A stretch of DNA of 64,000 nucleotides from Burkholderiaceae bacterium (GTDB lineage Bacteria; Pseudomonadota; Gammaproteobacteria; Burkholderiales; Burkholderiaceae_E), in the NCBI GenBank assembly GCA_021166725.1, contig JAJPES010000063.1, positions 43,330 to 107,329 of the forward strand, written 5' to 3'. Under the pieces are notes generated by a model. It was given only the letters and a program-made list of their open reading frames with translations, made no database searches and had not been told where the DNA came from. Of this stretch, positions 9,742 to 20,754 are shown piece after piece. Every line of letters begins with the position of its first letter. The stretch's first letter is position 1. The position numbers were made by a program, and so were the translations under genes.

Positions 9742-10787
9742 TCGTCCTCTCCGGTGGCGCGCGACGTGAGCGAGCGCCACAGCAGCACCGGGATGATGAC
9801 CGTGAAGACGATCACCTCCTTGTAGGCGGACGCCCAGAACGACGAGAACGATTCGAGCAGCCCGACCAGCAGCGCTCCGGCGGCCGCCAGCGGATAGCTC
9901 GCCAGGCCTCCGACGATCGCCGCGACGAAGCCCTTCAGGCCGAACAGGAAGCCGGTGTCGTAGTAGATCGTCGTGATCGGTGCGACCAGCACCCCGGAGA
10001 GCGCGCCGATCAGCGCCGCGAGGGCGAACGAGAGCTTGCCGGCGAGTACGGTGGAGATGCCCATCAGCCGCGCTCCCGCGCGGTTGATCGCCGTGGCGCG
10101 CAGCGCCTTGCCATAGAGCGTGCGCTCGAAGAACAGATAGAGCACCGCGATCAGCGCCAGAGAGGCGCCGATCACCCACAACGTCTGCCCGTTCACGCCG
10201 ATCGGACCGAGTTCGAAGCGTGCGTCCGAGAACGACGGCGTGCGCGTGCCCTCGGCGCCGAAGAAGAGCAGTCCGAGGCCGACCAGCGCGAGATGCACGG
10301 CGACAGCGACGATCAGCAACACGAGCACCGAAGCATGCGCGATCGGCTGGAACGCCAGCCGATAGATCATCGGACCGAGCGGGACGATCAGTGCGAGCGC
10401 GAGCGCCACCTGCAGCGGGAGCGCGAGCCGGGCGGGGTCGAAGGCGTAGAGCACGAGCGCCGCGAGTGCCGGATACGCGAGGTTCCAGCCGACGATCGAC
10501 GCGATGCGCGCGTGCGCAGCGCCTTCGCGTGCACGCCGCCAGGCCATCACGCCGTCGACGATCGCCACCGCCACGCCGGCGCCGATCAGCAGCCATAGCG
10601 TGCCGGGCGTGCGGCCCGCCTGGAAGCTCGCCAGCGTGAGCGCGCCCATCGAGACGAACTCGCCCTGCGGAATGTAGATGACGCGCGTGACCGCGAACAG
10701 CAGGACGAGCGCGAGCGCGAGCAGCGCGTAGATCGCGCCGTTGGTGATACCGTCCTGCGACAGCAGCAGTGCGATCTGCAGGTTCAT
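9738..10787 (-). CDS. LivH-type ABC transporter permease, copy 1
   Basis: [53 protein letters not shown] overlap with the livMG fusion. Confidence 0.92.
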   Translation of the reverse strand: MNLQIALLLSQDGITNGAIYALLALALVLLFAVTRVIYIPQGEFVSMGALTLASFQAGRTPGTLWLLIGAGVAVAIVDGVMAWRRAREGAAHARIASIVGWNLAYPALAALVLYAFDPARLALPLQVALALALIVPLGPMIYRLAFQPIAHASVLVLLIVAVAVHLALVGLGLLFFGAEGTRTPSFSDARFELGPIGVNGQTLWVIGASLALIAVLYLFFERTLYGKALRATAINRAGARLMGISTVLAGKLSFALAALIGALSGVLVAPITTIYYDTGFLFGLKGFVAAIVGGLASYPLAAAGALLVGLLESFSSFWASAYKEVIVFTVIIPVLLWRSLTSRATGEDE

Positions 10788-10813
10788 GCGGCGACGATCC
10801 AAAGGAGCATGCG

Positions 10814-11758
10814 ATGAAGGCGGTGCGTGTTCACGCGTGGGGCGCAGCGCCGGTGGTGGAAACCGTGCCGGCGCCGATCGAGCGCGAAGGTCGCAGCATC
10901 GTGCGCATCGAGGCGGCAAGCGTCGGACACCTCGATCGCACGATCTGGCGCGGTGAGTTTCTTCGCCCGCCGATGCTGCCGTACGTGCCCGGCATCGAGG
11001 GCAGCGGCGTCGTCGAGCAGGGTGCAGCGCTCCCGGCCGGCACGCGCGTGTGGTTTCGCGGCGGCGGCCTCGGCACGCAGGAGGACGGCACCTGGCGGGA
11101 ACGCTGCCCGGTGCCCGACACGATCCTCTCGCCGTTGCCCGACAGCGTGTCCTTCGATGCGGGCGCGAGCTTCTTCTCGCCGTGCACGTCGGCGTGGGTT
11201 GCGCTGCACGACGTGGGGGCGCTGCGCGCGGGCGATCGCGTGCTCGTCAGCGGCGCCAGCGGCGCCGTCGGCAGCGTCGCCTGCCAGCTCGCGCTGGGCG
11301 CCGGTGCGCGCGTCTTCGGCGCGGTGGGCAGCGCCGAGCGCATCGCGCAACTGGCGAAGGGCGTCGAACCGATCGTGGTCGAGCGGGTCGCGCCGCGCAC
11401 GCCGAACGACGTGCAGGCCGATCTGCTGATCGACACGGTGGGCGGCCCGATGCTCGCCGCACTGCTGCCCGTTGTCGCGGCCGGCGGGCGCGCGGTGCTC
11501 GTCGGCTATCTCGGCGGTGCGCAACTCTCGCTCGATCTCACGCGGTTCATCCAGCGCGATGTGTCCTTGCTGCCGTTGAACATGCTGCGTCGCGAAGCGG
11601 CGGGGCGTGCCGCGGCACCCGGGTTGCTCGCTCGCATCGCGGAGGGGTCGTTGCGCGTCGAGCGCCGTTGCTTCGACTTCGCCGATGCGGCGAAGGCGCT
11701 CGAATGGCTCGAGCGTCCCGATCACCGCGGACGCGCCGTGCTGCAATGGCACCGTTGA
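10814..11758 (+). CDS. Zinc-type alcohol dehydrogenase / NADPH:quinone oxidoreductase family
   Basis: [23 protein letters not shown]...[15 protein letters not shown]...[30 protein letters not shown] superfamily. Confidence 0.88.
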   Translation: MKAVRVHAWGAAPVVETVPAPIEREGRSIVRIEAASVGHLDRTIWRGEFLRPPMLPYVPGIEGSGVVEQGAALPAGTRVWFRGGGLGTQEDGTWRERCPVPDTILSPLPDSVSFDAGASFFSPCTSAWVALHDVGALRAGDRVLVSGASGAVGSVACQLALGAGARVFGAVGSAERIAQLAKGVEPIVVERVAPRTPNDVQADLLIDTVGGPMLAALLPVVAAGGRAVLVGYLGGAQLSLDLTRFIQRDVSLLPLNMLRREAAGRAAAPGLLARIAEGSLRVERRCFDFADAAKALEWLERPDHRGRAVLQWHR

Positions 11759-11791
11759 TCGTGCGGAAGTCGGAGACACCAGGTTCCCTGC

Positions 11792-12769
11792 TCAGCGCGC
11801 ACCGGCCGGTGGCGAGGCGATCGTTGCGATGATCCGCCCGTACTTCTCGATGTCGCGCCGCACCAGCGCTTCGAGTTCGGCCGGCGTGCCGCTCGTCGGT
11901 TCGAGCCCGGCGGCTTCGAGTCGCTCGATGACCTGCGGCTCCTTCAGCGCGATGCCGATCTCCCGGTTCAGCCGCTCGACGACTGCCGGCGGTGTCCCGG
12001 CCGGTGCGAGGATCGCGTACCAGTTGACGAGCGCGAACTCCGGGTAGCCGCTTTCGGCGATCGTCGGCACGTCGGGAGCGATCGGCGAGCGTTTCGGACT
12101 CGTCACCGCCAGCGCGACGAGCTTGCCGGCCTGCGCGTGGCGGATTCCATTGCCGGCGACGATGAACGACAGGTCGATCTGGCCGCCGAGGTTGTCGGCG
12201 AGCGCCTGGCCGCCGCCTTTGTACGGAACATCGACGACATCGATGCCGGCCAGCCGCTGGAACCACTGGAATCCGAGGTAGTGCGGGCTCGTCGTGCCCA
12301 GCGACGCGAAGGTGAGCTTCCCCGGCCGTGCCTTCGCCGCGGCAACGAGTTCGCCGATCGAGTGCGCGCCGAGCGCCGGATGCGCGACGAGCATCAGCGG
12401 CGACGTCGTCAGTTGAGAGACGAACGCGAAGTCCTTCACGGAGTCGTAGGGCATCGGCTGCCCCGACACCGCGTTGATCGCGTGGATGTCGGTGGTCAGC
12501 AGCAATGTGTAGCCGTCGGGCTGCGCGCGCGCCACCGTCTGCGTGGCGATCACCGAATTGCCTCCGGGCCGGTTCTCGACGACCACCGTCTGCCCGAGCG
12601 CCGGCGTCAAGCGCTCCGCGAGGATCCGCGCCGCCGTATCGGTGCCGCCACCCGGGCCGAAGGGGACGACGATGCGGACCGGATGCGCCGGCCACGTTTC
12701 GGCCGCGGCAGCGCCTGCGCCCAGCGCCGGGGCGAGCAATGCCAGAGCGAGCGCGAGGAGTCGTTTCAT
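11792..12769 (-). CDS. Bug/TctC family tripartite tricarboxylate transporter substrate-binding protein
   Basis: Signal peptide, then WPAHPVRIVVPFGPGGGTDTAARILAERL...VVENRPGGNSVIATQTVARA: Bug family signature. Confidence 0.93.
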   Translation of the reverse strand: MKRLLALALALLAPALGAGAAAAETWPAHPVRIVVPFGPGGGTDTAARILAERLTPALGQTVVVENRPGGNSVIATQTVARAQPDGYTLLLTTDIHAINAVSGQPMPYDSVKDFAFVSQLTTSPLMLVAHPALGAHSIGELVAAAKARPGKLTFASLGTTSPHYLGFQWFQRLAGIDVVDVPYKGGGQALADNLGGQIDLSFIVAGNGIRHAQAGKLVALAVTSPKRSPIAPDVPTIAESGYPEFALVNWYAILAPAGTPPAVVERLNREIGIALKEPQVIERLEAAGLEPTSGTPAELEALVRRDIEKYGRIIATIASPPAGAR

Positions 12770-12813
12770 CTTCGAGCTTTCCACGAGGTAGAGGTGTCCG
12801 GTTCGAGCGTCAT

Positions 12814-14829
12814 TCAGCCCGTGCGTCCGAAGTCGGGACTGCGCCGTTCGCCGAACGCCGCGATGCCCTCCCGAGCCGCAGCGGTGCACGCGCTCGCGCC
12901 GAACGACGCATAGCCGACCTCGAGCGCCTGCGCGAGCGTGGGCGCAGCCGCCGCCTCCCGCACCGCCTTCTCGATCAGGCCGATCGTGGTGGCGCTCAGC
13001 ACCGTTCCGTTGGATGCGCGTTCGACGCGCTCGCCGAAACCGGGCACCTCGACCGCGCCTTCGGTGATCCTCGGCATGCGCTGCGCCAGCGCATGCACGC
13101 GCTCCACCGCGCAGCCGATCAGTTCGCGATAGTCGGCGGCGAGCGCATCGACGATGCCCAGTTCGTGCGCCCGTTCGGCGCCGAGCCGCTCGCCCTTGCG
13201 CAGCATCGCGTGGAAGACCTCGGCGGCTCGCGGCCAGCGCCGATAGGGCACGACCATCGCGCCGATGCCCGGAACGATGCCGAGCGTGACTTCGGGCAAC
13301 TGCATCGACGCGCCGCGCACCGCGACGAGCGCGTGGCAGCGCATCGCCAGTTCGAAGCCGCCGCCCAGCGCCATTCCGTTCAGCGCCGCCACCACCGGCT
13401 TGCGCATCGCATCGAGGTGCACGAGCAGCCGCGAGCAATCGCGCGCGTACTGCGCGGCGGCCCGGGCGTCGCCGAGCATCGACGGGAAGCGACCGATGTC
13501 GGCGCCGGCGCAGAACGCGCGCGTGCCGTAGCCGACGACGACGAAGCCGGCGACGGCCGGATCGTCCTCGTGGCGGCGGATCACGTCGAGGATCTCGTCG
13601 GTCATCTCGTCGTGCAGCGCATTCAGCGCCTCGGGGCGGCGCAGCGTGATCACCTTCACGTCGGCCACGTCATCGACCAGCACGTGGCGTTCGAATCGCT
13701 GGTATTCGCCGAGCGCGCGCCGCGGCTGCGGCATGCCGGGCCGCTCGGCGACGAAGCGTTCGAGCACGCGCGCGCCTTCGGCCTCGCCCAGGCTGCGCAT
13801 CAGCGCGAGCGGACCCTCGCGAAAGCCGAGCGCGATCCGGCAGCCGAGATCGAGATCGGCGGGTTCGCCGATGCCGCGATCGAGGATGTCGACCGACTGC
13901 GAGAACAGCACGCCGAGCAGGCGGTCGCGCACCGCTGCCGCGGTTTCGGCCTCCACCGGCACCGACTTGCCCGGCGCGACGGTGAGCCAGCGCTCGACCG
14001 AGCCGAAGATCGACGCCGGACGATAGTGCTCGCCTTCCTCGTCGGCCTGCAGCGTGTTCGTCTCGACGATGATCGGATTGCCGTGCGCGAGGTTCAGCAC
14101 GAAGAACGGACCCGCGTGCACGTAGTCGGACGCCACCGTGTCGACCTGCGCGGCGCTCGCCCGATCGAGCAGCAGCGCCGATTCGTTGCACCAGTTGTCG
14201 AAGATGCGATCGAGCATGAAGCAGGGTGCATCGGCCGTGACCAGCGGCAGTTTTCCGGTCTCGCAAAAGAAGCGGCGCAGGTGCTCGACGAGGCCGGCGT
14301 CGACGCGCTCCCAGTCGATCACCTCGACCGCCGGGTTGCGCCAGGCCGGCGCGAAGAAGTGCGTGACGGTGGCACGGCGCGGATTGCGCAGCTCCGAGAA
14401 GATGCGCGCCGCGGGCAGGGAACTCGTATTCGACGTGATGATCGCATCGTCGGCGACGCGCTTTTCGACGTCGGCGAAGATGCGTCGCTTCAACGCGAGA
14501 TTCTCGGTGGCGGCCTCGAGCACCCAGTCGCACCCGGCGATCGCGTCGTAGTCGGTCGTGCCGTGCACGTCGCGCAACACGCCCTCGGCTTCCTGCGCTT
14601 TCATCTTGCCGCGCGCGACGGCCTTGTCCGCGTAGCCGCGAAAGCGCGCGAGCGCCGCGTCCAGCGCGGGCTGCGCGAGGTCGACGAGCGTGAGCTTCAG
14701 CGTGGGCAGCGCGCTTTTCAGGTAGTAGCCGATATCCGGCCCGATCGAACCGGCGCCGATGATTCCGACGTGCCGCGGCATCGCGCGCGCGGGTTCGGCC
14801 AACAGCGGGTTCGCGAATCGATGCGTCAT
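12814..14829 (-). CDS. 3-hydroxyacyl-CoA dehydrogenase (N-terminal)-enoyl-CoA hydratase (C-terminal) fusion
   Basis: N-term [34 protein letters not shown] (Rossmann), C-term [26 protein letters not shown]...[10 protein letters not shown]...[15 protein letters not shown] (crotonase). Confidence 0.9.
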   Translation of the reverse strand: MTHRFANPLLAEPARAMPRHVGIIGAGSIGPDIGYYLKSALPTLKLTLVDLAQPALDAALARFRGYADKAVARGKMKAQEAEGVLRDVHGTTDYDAIAGCDWVLEAATENLALKRRIFADVEKRVADDAIITSNTSSLPAARIFSELRNPRRATVTHFFAPAWRNPAVEVIDWERVDAGLVEHLRRFFCETGKLPLVTADAPCFMLDRIFDNWCNESALLLDRASAAQVDTVASDYVHAGPFFVLNLAHGNPIIVETNTLQADEEGEHYRPASIFGSVERWLTVAPGKSVPVEAETAAAVRDRLLGVLFSQSVDILDRGIGEPADLDLGCRIALGFREGPLALMRSLGEAEGARVLERFVAERPGMPQPRRALGEYQRFERHVLVDDVADVKVITLRRPEALNALHDEMTDEILDVIRRHEDDPAVAGFVVVGYGTRAFCAGADIGRFPSMLGDARAAAQYARDCSRLLVHLDAMRKPVVAALNGMALGGGFELAMRCHALVAVRGASMQLPEVTLGIVPGIGAMVVPYRRWPRAAEVFHAMLRKGERLGAERAHELGIVDALAADYRELIGCAVERVHALAQRMPRITEGAVEVPGFGERVERASNGTVLSATTIGLIEKAVREAAAAPTLAQALEVGYASFGASACTAAAREGIAAFGERRSPDFGRTG

Positions 14830-15581
14830 GCGTGGATTTCCTTGCCTTCGTTCGTGCGCTTGGCGAGCCCGAGATACGACTCGACGACGCGCGGGTTTCC
14901 GCTCAACTCGGCCGAGGTTCCGGCGAGCGCGATGTCGCCGGTCTCGAGAACGTAGCCGTGATCGGCGACCTGCAGCGCCGCGCGTGCGTTCTGCTCGACG
15001 AGCAGGATCGAGACGCCGGTCTTTCGCAGGTCGGCGACGATATGCATGATCTCGCGCACGATGCGCGGGGCCAGGCCCAGGCTCGGCTCGTCCAGCATCA
15101 GCAGCCGCGGCTTGCCCATCAGCGCGCGGCCCAGCGCGAGCATCTGCCGTTCGCCGCCCGAGAGCGTCGCGGCGAGCTGCGTGCGCCGCTCGTGCAGTCG
15201 CGGAAAGCGCGCGTAGACCTCGCCGAAATCGGAGTCGGCGCCGCGCTCGCCGTTACGCACGCGCTGGAAGGCGCCCAGGCGCAGGTTGTCCTCCACCGAC
15301 ATCTCGCCGAACAGTTCGCGGCGTTCGGGCACCAGGCACACGCCGCGCGCCACACGGGCTTCGATCTCGGTGCTTCCGAGATCGTTTCCGGCGTAGCGCA
15401 CGCGGCCGGTGGAAGGCAACAGGCCCATGATCGCGCCGAGCAGCGTGGACTTGCCCGCGCCGTTCGGCCCGATGACGGTGACGATCGATCCTTCGTCGAC
15501 GCGCAGCGAGACGCCGTGCAGCGCTTCGACCTTTCCGTAGCACACTCTAAGCGCGTCGACTTCGAGCAGCGGCGCGGTCAC
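14826..15581 (-). CDS. LivF-type ABC transporter ATP-binding protein (GTG start)
   Basis: [53 protein letters not shown]...[33 protein letters not shown]. Confidence 0.92.
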   Translation of the reverse strand: MTAPLLEVDALRVCYGKVEALHGVSLRVDEGSIVTVIGPNGAGKSTLLGAIMGLLPSTGRVRYAGNDLGSTEIEARVARGVCLVPERRELFGEMSVEDNLRLGAFQRVRNGERGADSDFGEVYARFPRLHERRTQLAATLSGGERQMLALGRALMGKPRLLMLDEPSLGLAPRIVREIMHIVADLRKTGVSILLVEQNARAALQVADHGYVLETGDIALAGTSAELSGNPRVVESYLGLAKRTNEGKEIHA

Positions 15582-17413
15582 TCGATTCCTCCCAGGTATG
15601 CCTCGAGCACGGCAGCGTCGGACTGGATCGCCTGCGGCGCGCCTTCGGCCAGCTTCTCGCCGAAATCCATCACGACGAGCCGGTCGACGAGGCCCATCAC
15701 GAAATCCATGTCGTGTTCGACGAGCAGCACGCTGATGCGCTCGTCGCGCAGCCGGCGCAGCAGCGCGGCCAGCGCCTGCTTCTCGGCGAAGCGCAGACCG
15801 GCTGCCGGCTCGTCGAGCAGCAGCAGGATCGGGTCGGCCGCCAGCGCGCGCGCGATCTCCACGATGCGCTGCTGGCCGAGCGCGAGACTGCCGGCCGGTT
15901 CGTGCAGGTGTTCGCCCAGTCCGACGCGTTGCAGCTGGCGTGCCGCTTCGGCGAGCAGCCGCTCGTCCTCGACGCGTTCGGCGTGCGCCATCGCGGCGAG
16001 CGTGCCGCTGCGTCCGCGCAGGTGCGCGCCGATCGCGACGTTTTCGAGCACCGACATCGACGAGACGAGGTTCACGTGCTGGAAGGTGCGCGCGACGCCA
16101 CGCCGTGCGATTCCGCGCTGTCCGAGCGTGTCGATGCGTTCGCCGAGGAAGCGGATCCGGCCGCTCTCCGGCTGCAGCACGCCGGTGATCAGGTTGAACA
16201 TCGTCGTCTTGCCGGCCCCGTTCGGCCCGATCAGCCCGAGGATCTCGCCGCTGCGCAGCTCGAACGACATGCGGTTGACGGCGACGAGTCCGCCGAAGCG
16301 GATGCGCACCGCATCGAGCTCGAGCAGCGGCTCGCCGCGGGTCGGCTGCTCGCGACGCGGTAGCGGCGCGGCCTGCAGCGAAGGAGTACGGCGCTTCGGC
16401 GCCGGCAGCAGGCGGGCGAGCGCAGGTGCGATACCGTTGCGCGTGCGCTGCAGCAGCACGAGCATCAGCACGCCGAACACGACGATCTCGTAGTTGCCGG
16501 TCCGCTGGATGGCCGCGGGAAGCAGGTCCTTGAGCCACTCGCGCAGCATCGTCAGCACCGAGGAGCCGATCACGGCGCCCCAGACGTGGCTGGCGCCGCC
16601 GATCACCGCCATGAACAGGTAGTCGATGCCGGCGTTCACGCCGAAGGCGTGCGGGCTGACGAAGCGCAGGAAATGCGCGTGCAGCCAGCCCGACACTCCG
16701 GCGAGCAGCGCGGCATACAGGAAAATCAGCACTTTCAGGCGTGCGGTATCGACGCCGAAGCTCTCGGCCATGACGCCGCGAAAGCGCAGCGCACGCAGGG
16801 CACGCCCGGTGCGCGAGTCGAGCAGGTTCGTCGCCGCCACCAGTGCGGCGATCGTCACCGTCCAGATCAGGTAGTAGATGCGCGGCGCGGTGTCGAGCGG
16901 CCAGCCGGCCAGCGTGATCGGCGGCAGGTCGTCGATGCCGCTGTACGCGCCCAGTCCGGGCAGGTTGCCGAACACGTAGTAGAGGGCGATGCCCCAGGCG
17001 ATCGTCGCGATCGACAGGCAGTGTCCGGACAGGCGCAGCGTGATCGCGCCCAGCACGAGCCCGAAGACGCCGACCAGCGCCAGCGCCGCCGGGAGTGCGA
17101 TCCACGGAGACAGCCCGGCGGTGGTGGTCATCACTGCCGTCGTGTAGGCGGCAATGCCGACGAAGGCCTGCTGGCCGAAGGAGACGATGCCGGCAATGCC
17201 GGTGAGCAGCACCAGTCCGAGCGCGACCAGCGTCGCCAGGCCGATGTAGTTGAGCAGCGTGACGTAGAAGGCCGGAACGACGAGCGGCGCGAGCGCGACG
17301 GCGATCGCGAATGCGACGAAGGGCCAGTGAGCGAGCCACTGCGCGAGCCACAGCGCGAGCCCCTGCGTGGACCACTGCGCGGACCACCCGGCCGACCGGC
17401 GCGCGCGCGTCAT
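15578..17413 (-). CDS. LivM permease-LivG ATPase fusion protein, copy 2
   Basis: Same architecture as copy 1: [44 protein letters not shown] followed by [25 protein letters not shown]. Confidence 0.92.
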   Translation of the reverse strand: MTRARRSAGWSAQWSTQGLALWLAQWLAHWPFVAFAIAVALAPLVVPAFYVTLLNYIGLATLVALGLVLLTGIAGIVSFGQQAFVGIAAYTTAVMTTTAGLSPWIALPAALALVGVFGLVLGAITLRLSGHCLSIATIAWGIALYYVFGNLPGLGAYSGIDDLPPITLAGWPLDTAPRIYYLIWTVTIAALVAATNLLDSRTGRALRALRFRGVMAESFGVDTARLKVLIFLYAALLAGVSGWLHAHFLRFVSPHAFGVNAGIDYLFMAVIGGASHVWGAVIGSSVLTMLREWLKDLLPAAIQRTGNYEIVVFGVLMLVLLQRTRNGIAPALARLLPAPKRRTPSLQAAPLPRREQPTRGEPLLELDAVRIRFGGLVAVNRMSFELRSGEILGLIGPNGAGKTTMFNLITGVLQPESGRIRFLGERIDTLGQRGIARRGVARTFQHVNLVSSMSVLENVAIGAHLRGRSGTLAAMAHAERVEDERLLAEAARQLQRVGLGEHLHEPAGSLALGQQRIVEIARALAADPILLLLDEPAAGLRFAEKQALAALLRRLRDERISVLLVEHDMDFVMGLVDRLVVMDFGEKLAEGAPQAIQSDAAVLEAYLGGIE

Positions 17414-18453
17414 TCCTCCTCGTCCTCCACGTGGTGGCGCGAGGTGAGCGAGCGCCAGACGAGCACCGGGATGATGATCGTGAAGACGATGCTCTCCTTC
17501 AGCGCGCTCGCCCAGAACGACGAGAAGGATTCGAGCAGGCCTATGCCCAGCGCGCCGAGCGCCGCCAGCGGATAGCTCGTCATGCCGCCGAGGATCGCGC
17601 CGACGAAGCCCTTGAGGCCGATCATCAACCCGGTGTCGTAGTAGATCGTCGTGATCGGCGCGATCAGGACGCCCGACACGGCACCGATGAACGCCGCCAG
17701 CAGGAAGCTGAGGCTGCCGGACATCTCGGTGCGCACGCCGACCAGGCGCGCGCCGATGCGGTTGATCGCGGTGGCGCGCAGCGCCTTGCCGTACAGCGTG
17801 CGCTCGAAGAACAGCCACAGCGCGGCCATCACGACCAGGCTCGCGACGACGACGACCAGGCTCTGTGCGCTCACGTTCAGCGGCCCGGCTTCGAAGCTCG
17901 CATCGGAGAACGCGTTCGCGCGCAGGCCCTCGCCGCCGAAGAACACGAGCCCCAGGCCGGTGAGCACGTAGTGCGCGGCCATCGAGACGACGAACAGCAC
18001 GATGACCGAAGCGCTCGCCAGAGGCTGGTACGCGACGCGATACAGGATCGGCCCGAGCGGCACCACGAGCCCGACAACGACGAGCGACTGCAGCCACGGA
18101 TCGAGATTGCGCGGCGCAGCCCACCAGGCGACGGCCGACATCGCGATCGGCACGACGATGTAGATCGCGACGACGCGCGGCAGCCGATGCAGCGCGCGCT
18201 CGCGCCACGCCTTCACTGTGTCGAAGCCCGCTGCCAGCAGCCCGCCGCCGACCAGCACCCAGACCGTTCCCGGCACCTTCCCCAGCTGCAACATCCCCAT
18301 CGACAGCGCCGCATAGGAGATGAATTCGCCCTGCGGCACGAAGATCACCCGCGTAACGGCGAACACCAGCAGCAGCGCCAGCGCAAGCAGCGCATAGATG
18401 GCACCGTTGGTGATGCCGTCCTGCGTGAGCCATAGCGCTATGTCGAAGGTCAC
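17410..18453 (-). CDS. LivH-type ABC transporter permease, copy 2 (GTG start proposed)
   Basis: [51 protein letters not shown]; paralogue of 9738-10787. Confidence 0.9.
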   Translation of the reverse strand: MTFDIALWLTQDGITNGAIYALLALALLLVFAVTRVIFVPQGEFISYAALSMGMLQLGKVPGTVWVLVGGGLLAAGFDTVKAWRERALHRLPRVVAIYIVVPIAMSAVAWWAAPRNLDPWLQSLVVVGLVVPLGPILYRVAYQPLASASVIVLFVVSMAAHYVLTGLGLVFFGGEGLRANAFSDASFEAGPLNVSAQSLVVVVASLVVMAALWLFFERTLYGKALRATAINRIGARLVGVRTEMSGSLSFLLAAFIGAVSGVLIAPITTIYYDTGLMIGLKGFVGAILGGMTSYPLAALGALGIGLLESFSSFWASALKESIVFTIIIPVLVWRSLTSRHHVEDEEE

Positions 18454-18578
18454 GTGAAGGGTGAAGGGTGAAGGGTGAAGGGTGAAGGGCAACCGAGCGG
18501 GCGGTGAGTTGTCGCGCGTCAGGGAGGGTTGAAGGTCGAGGGCGGTGGCCCCTTCACCCTTCACCCTTGACCCTTCAC
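18454..18578. repeat. Heptamer tandem repeat (GTGAAGG)x5 with an inverted counterpart (CCTTCAC)x4, one copy CCTTGAC
   Basis: Left arm 18454-18488 = five exact GTGAAGG units; right arm 18551-18578 = four CCTTCAC-type units; arms are reverse complements separated by about 62 nt. Confidence 0.9.
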
Positions 18579-19723
18579 TGCTTCATCAGCTTCCACTCCC
18601 CGTTCTTCACTTCCACGAGCACGCGCGCGCGCTCGTCGAGGCCGTTGTGGTTCGTCGAGCTCAGGTTGTAGACGCCGTGCGTGCCGACGACGTCGTGCAC
18701 GTGCTCGAGCGCGTCGCGCAGTGCGGCGCGGAACTCGGGCGTGCCGGGCCTGGCTTTCTTCAACGCTTCGGGGACGGCGGCGTTCAGCAGCAGCGTCGCG
18801 TCGTAGCTGTAGCCGGCGAAGGCGTTGCGCGTCTCGGGACCGAAGGCGGCTTCGTAGCGCTTGGTGAAATCGAGCGACACCGCCTTGGTCGGGTACGAAT
18901 CGGGCAGCTCCTCGGGGACGATCAGCGCGCCGGTGGGCGCGATCGCCCCTTCGACGGCCTTCTTGCCGTTCTGGATGAACGCCAGGTTCACCGTGCCGTG
19001 GTTGTGATAGATCGGGCCCTTGTAGCCGCGCTCGCGCAGCGCGATGTGCGGAGTGGCTGCCGGCGAACCCGAACCGCCGACGACGACCGCGTCGGGTTTG
19101 GCGGCGATCACCTTGAGCACCTGGCCGGTGACGCTGGTGTCGGCCCGGCCGTAGCGCTCGTTGGTGACGACCTTCATCCCCGCTTCGGGCGCGAGCTTCT
19201 GCATCGCGTTGTAGACGAGGTCGCCCCAGGTGTCGGAGAAGCCGATGTAGCCGATCGTCCTGATGCCCTTCTTCTTCATGTCGTCGACGACCGCGCTCAT
19301 CATCAGCTCGGTCGTCTGCGGCACGACGAAGCTCCAGTGGGCACGATCGCCGTCCAGCGGCGGGATCGGCGTGAGCGCGATCATCGGCGTCTTCGTTTCG
19401 GCCGCCACCTGCGTCATCGCGACCGCCGACGGAACGCCGTTCGACCCCATGATCGCGTCTACCTTGTCTTCGGTGACGAACTTGCGCGCGTTCTTCGCCG
19501 CGTTGTCGGGCTTCGATTCGTCGTCGAGGATGATGTAGGTGACGGGTTCGCCGCCGATCGTCTTGGGGATCAGCTGGAAGGCGTTCTTGTACGGAATGCC
19601 CAGCGACGAGCCGGGGCCGGTGGTGCCGAGCGATACTCCGATGCGGATCTCGGCGTTGGCGGCCGGGGCGGCGAGCGCGGCCGCGGCCGCGAGCGCGAGG
19701 GCTTGCAGGATGCTGCGTTTCAT
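18575..19723 (-). CDS. Branched-chain amino acid-type ABC transporter substrate-binding protein (LivK-like), copy 2
   Basis: Signal peptide MKRSILQALALAAAAALAAPAANA, then EIRIGVSLGTTGPGSSLGIPYKNAFQLIPKTIGGEPVTYIILDDE; paralogue of 6651-7802. Confidence 0.92.
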   Translation of the reverse strand: MKRSILQALALAAAAALAAPAANAEIRIGVSLGTTGPGSSLGIPYKNAFQLIPKTIGGEPVTYIILDDESKPDNAAKNARKFVTEDKVDAIMGSNGVPSAVAMTQVAAETKTPMIALTPIPPLDGDRAHWSFVVPQTTELMMSAVVDDMKKKGIRTIGYIGFSDTWGDLVYNAMQKLAPEAGMKVVTNERYGRADTSVTGQVLKVIAAKPDAVVVGGSGSPAATPHIALRERGYKGPIYHNHGTVNLAFIQNGKKAVEGAIAPTGALIVPEELPDSYPTKAVSLDFTKRYEAAFGPETRNAFAGYSYDATLLLNAAVPEALKKARPGTPEFRAALRDALEHVHDVVGTHGVYNLSSTNHNGLDERARVLVEVKNGEWKLMKQ

Positions 19724-20754
19724 GAGGCTCCTCCAGTGGACGTCGGTCGATCGAATTCGTCCGTGGCCGGTGCGCGCAGCAGCCCCATGTGCGAGAGCAT
19801 GCCGAGCAACCGCCCGAGTGTTTCGGAACGGTATCGCGCGAGGTCGACGCCGTCGAAATCGTGGAAACCCTTGCCGTCGCGCAGGCCGTTGCGCCCTTCG
19901 CGCATGTGCCGATCGACGATCGGCGGCGACGCATAGCGTTCGTCGCCCAGCGCCTGCGCCAGGTAGCGGCTCGCGTAGTACAGGATGTCGTTGCCGCCGT
20001 AGTCGATGAACTCGACGACACCCATGTTGGCGAAGCGAAAGCCCAGGCCGTAGCGCGTCGCGCGGTCGATCTCCTCGGCGCTCGCCACGCCCTGCTCGAT
20101 CATCCGCGCGGCCTCGTTCATGACCAGCGACTGGAGCCGCGGCACGATGTATCCCGGCGCGGCCTTGCAGTGCACCGGCACCTTGCCGATCGATTCGAGC
20201 AGCGCGTGCAGCGAGCGCAGCGCCTGCGGCGCAGTGTTCTGGTGCGCACTCAACTCGACCAGCGGGATCACGTGTGCGGGATTGAGCCAGTGCGCGTTGA
20301 GGAAGCGCTCGGGCCGTTCGACGAAGTCGGCCAGTTGCGTGACGAGGAAGGTCGAGGTCGTCGATGCGACGATCGCGTCGGCGCGGGCATGCGCGCCGAC
20401 GAAGCCGAGCGCTTCGCGCTTGGCGTCGAGCACTTCGGGCACGCCTTCGAAGACGAAGTCGGCATCGGCAAGCGCCTCGACCGCTTCGTCGCGTGCGGCG
20501 AAGCGCACTCGCCGCAACACCCGCGGGCGCAGCGAATCGTCGAAGGCGCCCCACGCCGACATCGCGGCAAGCGAAGCGTCGATCTCGGCGAACGCGTCCC
20601 GGCGCAGCGCCTCGGTGGCCGTGCTTTCGCGCGGCTTGAGGTCGACGAGCTGCACCTCGTGTCCTGCGTAGGCGAATGCGGTGGCGATGCCGCGTCCCAT
20701 GCGTCCCGCGCCCAGGGCTGCCACGCGGCTGCGGCGCGACGGGGCGACGTTCAT
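19720..20754 (-). CDS. 3-hydroxyacyl-CoA dehydrogenase family protein
   Basis: RVAALGAGRMGRGIATAFAYAGHEVQLVDLKPR...NAHWLNPAHVIPLVELS...PGYIVPRLQSLVMNEA. Confidence 0.88.
   Translation of the reverse strand: MNVAPSRRSRVAALGAGRMGRGIATAFAYAGHEVQLVDLKPRESTATEALRRDAFAEIDASLAAMSAWGAFDDSLRPRVLRRVRFAARDEAVEALADADFVFEGVPEVLDAKREALGFVGAHARADAIVASTTSTFLVTQLADFVERPERFLNAHWLNPAHVIPLVELSAHQNTAPQALRSLHALLESIGKVPVHCKAAPGYIVPRLQSLVMNEAARMIEQGVASAEEIDRATRYGLGFRFANMGVVEFIDYGGNDILYYASRYLAQALGDERYASPPIVDRHMREGRNGLRDGKGFHDFDGVDLARYRSETLGRLLGMLSHMGLLRAPATDEFDRPTSTGGAS

Noticed and set aside
18454-18578. Possible CRISPR array
   Set aside because: Units are contiguous 7-mers without spacers and with an inverted partner; no cas genes are present.
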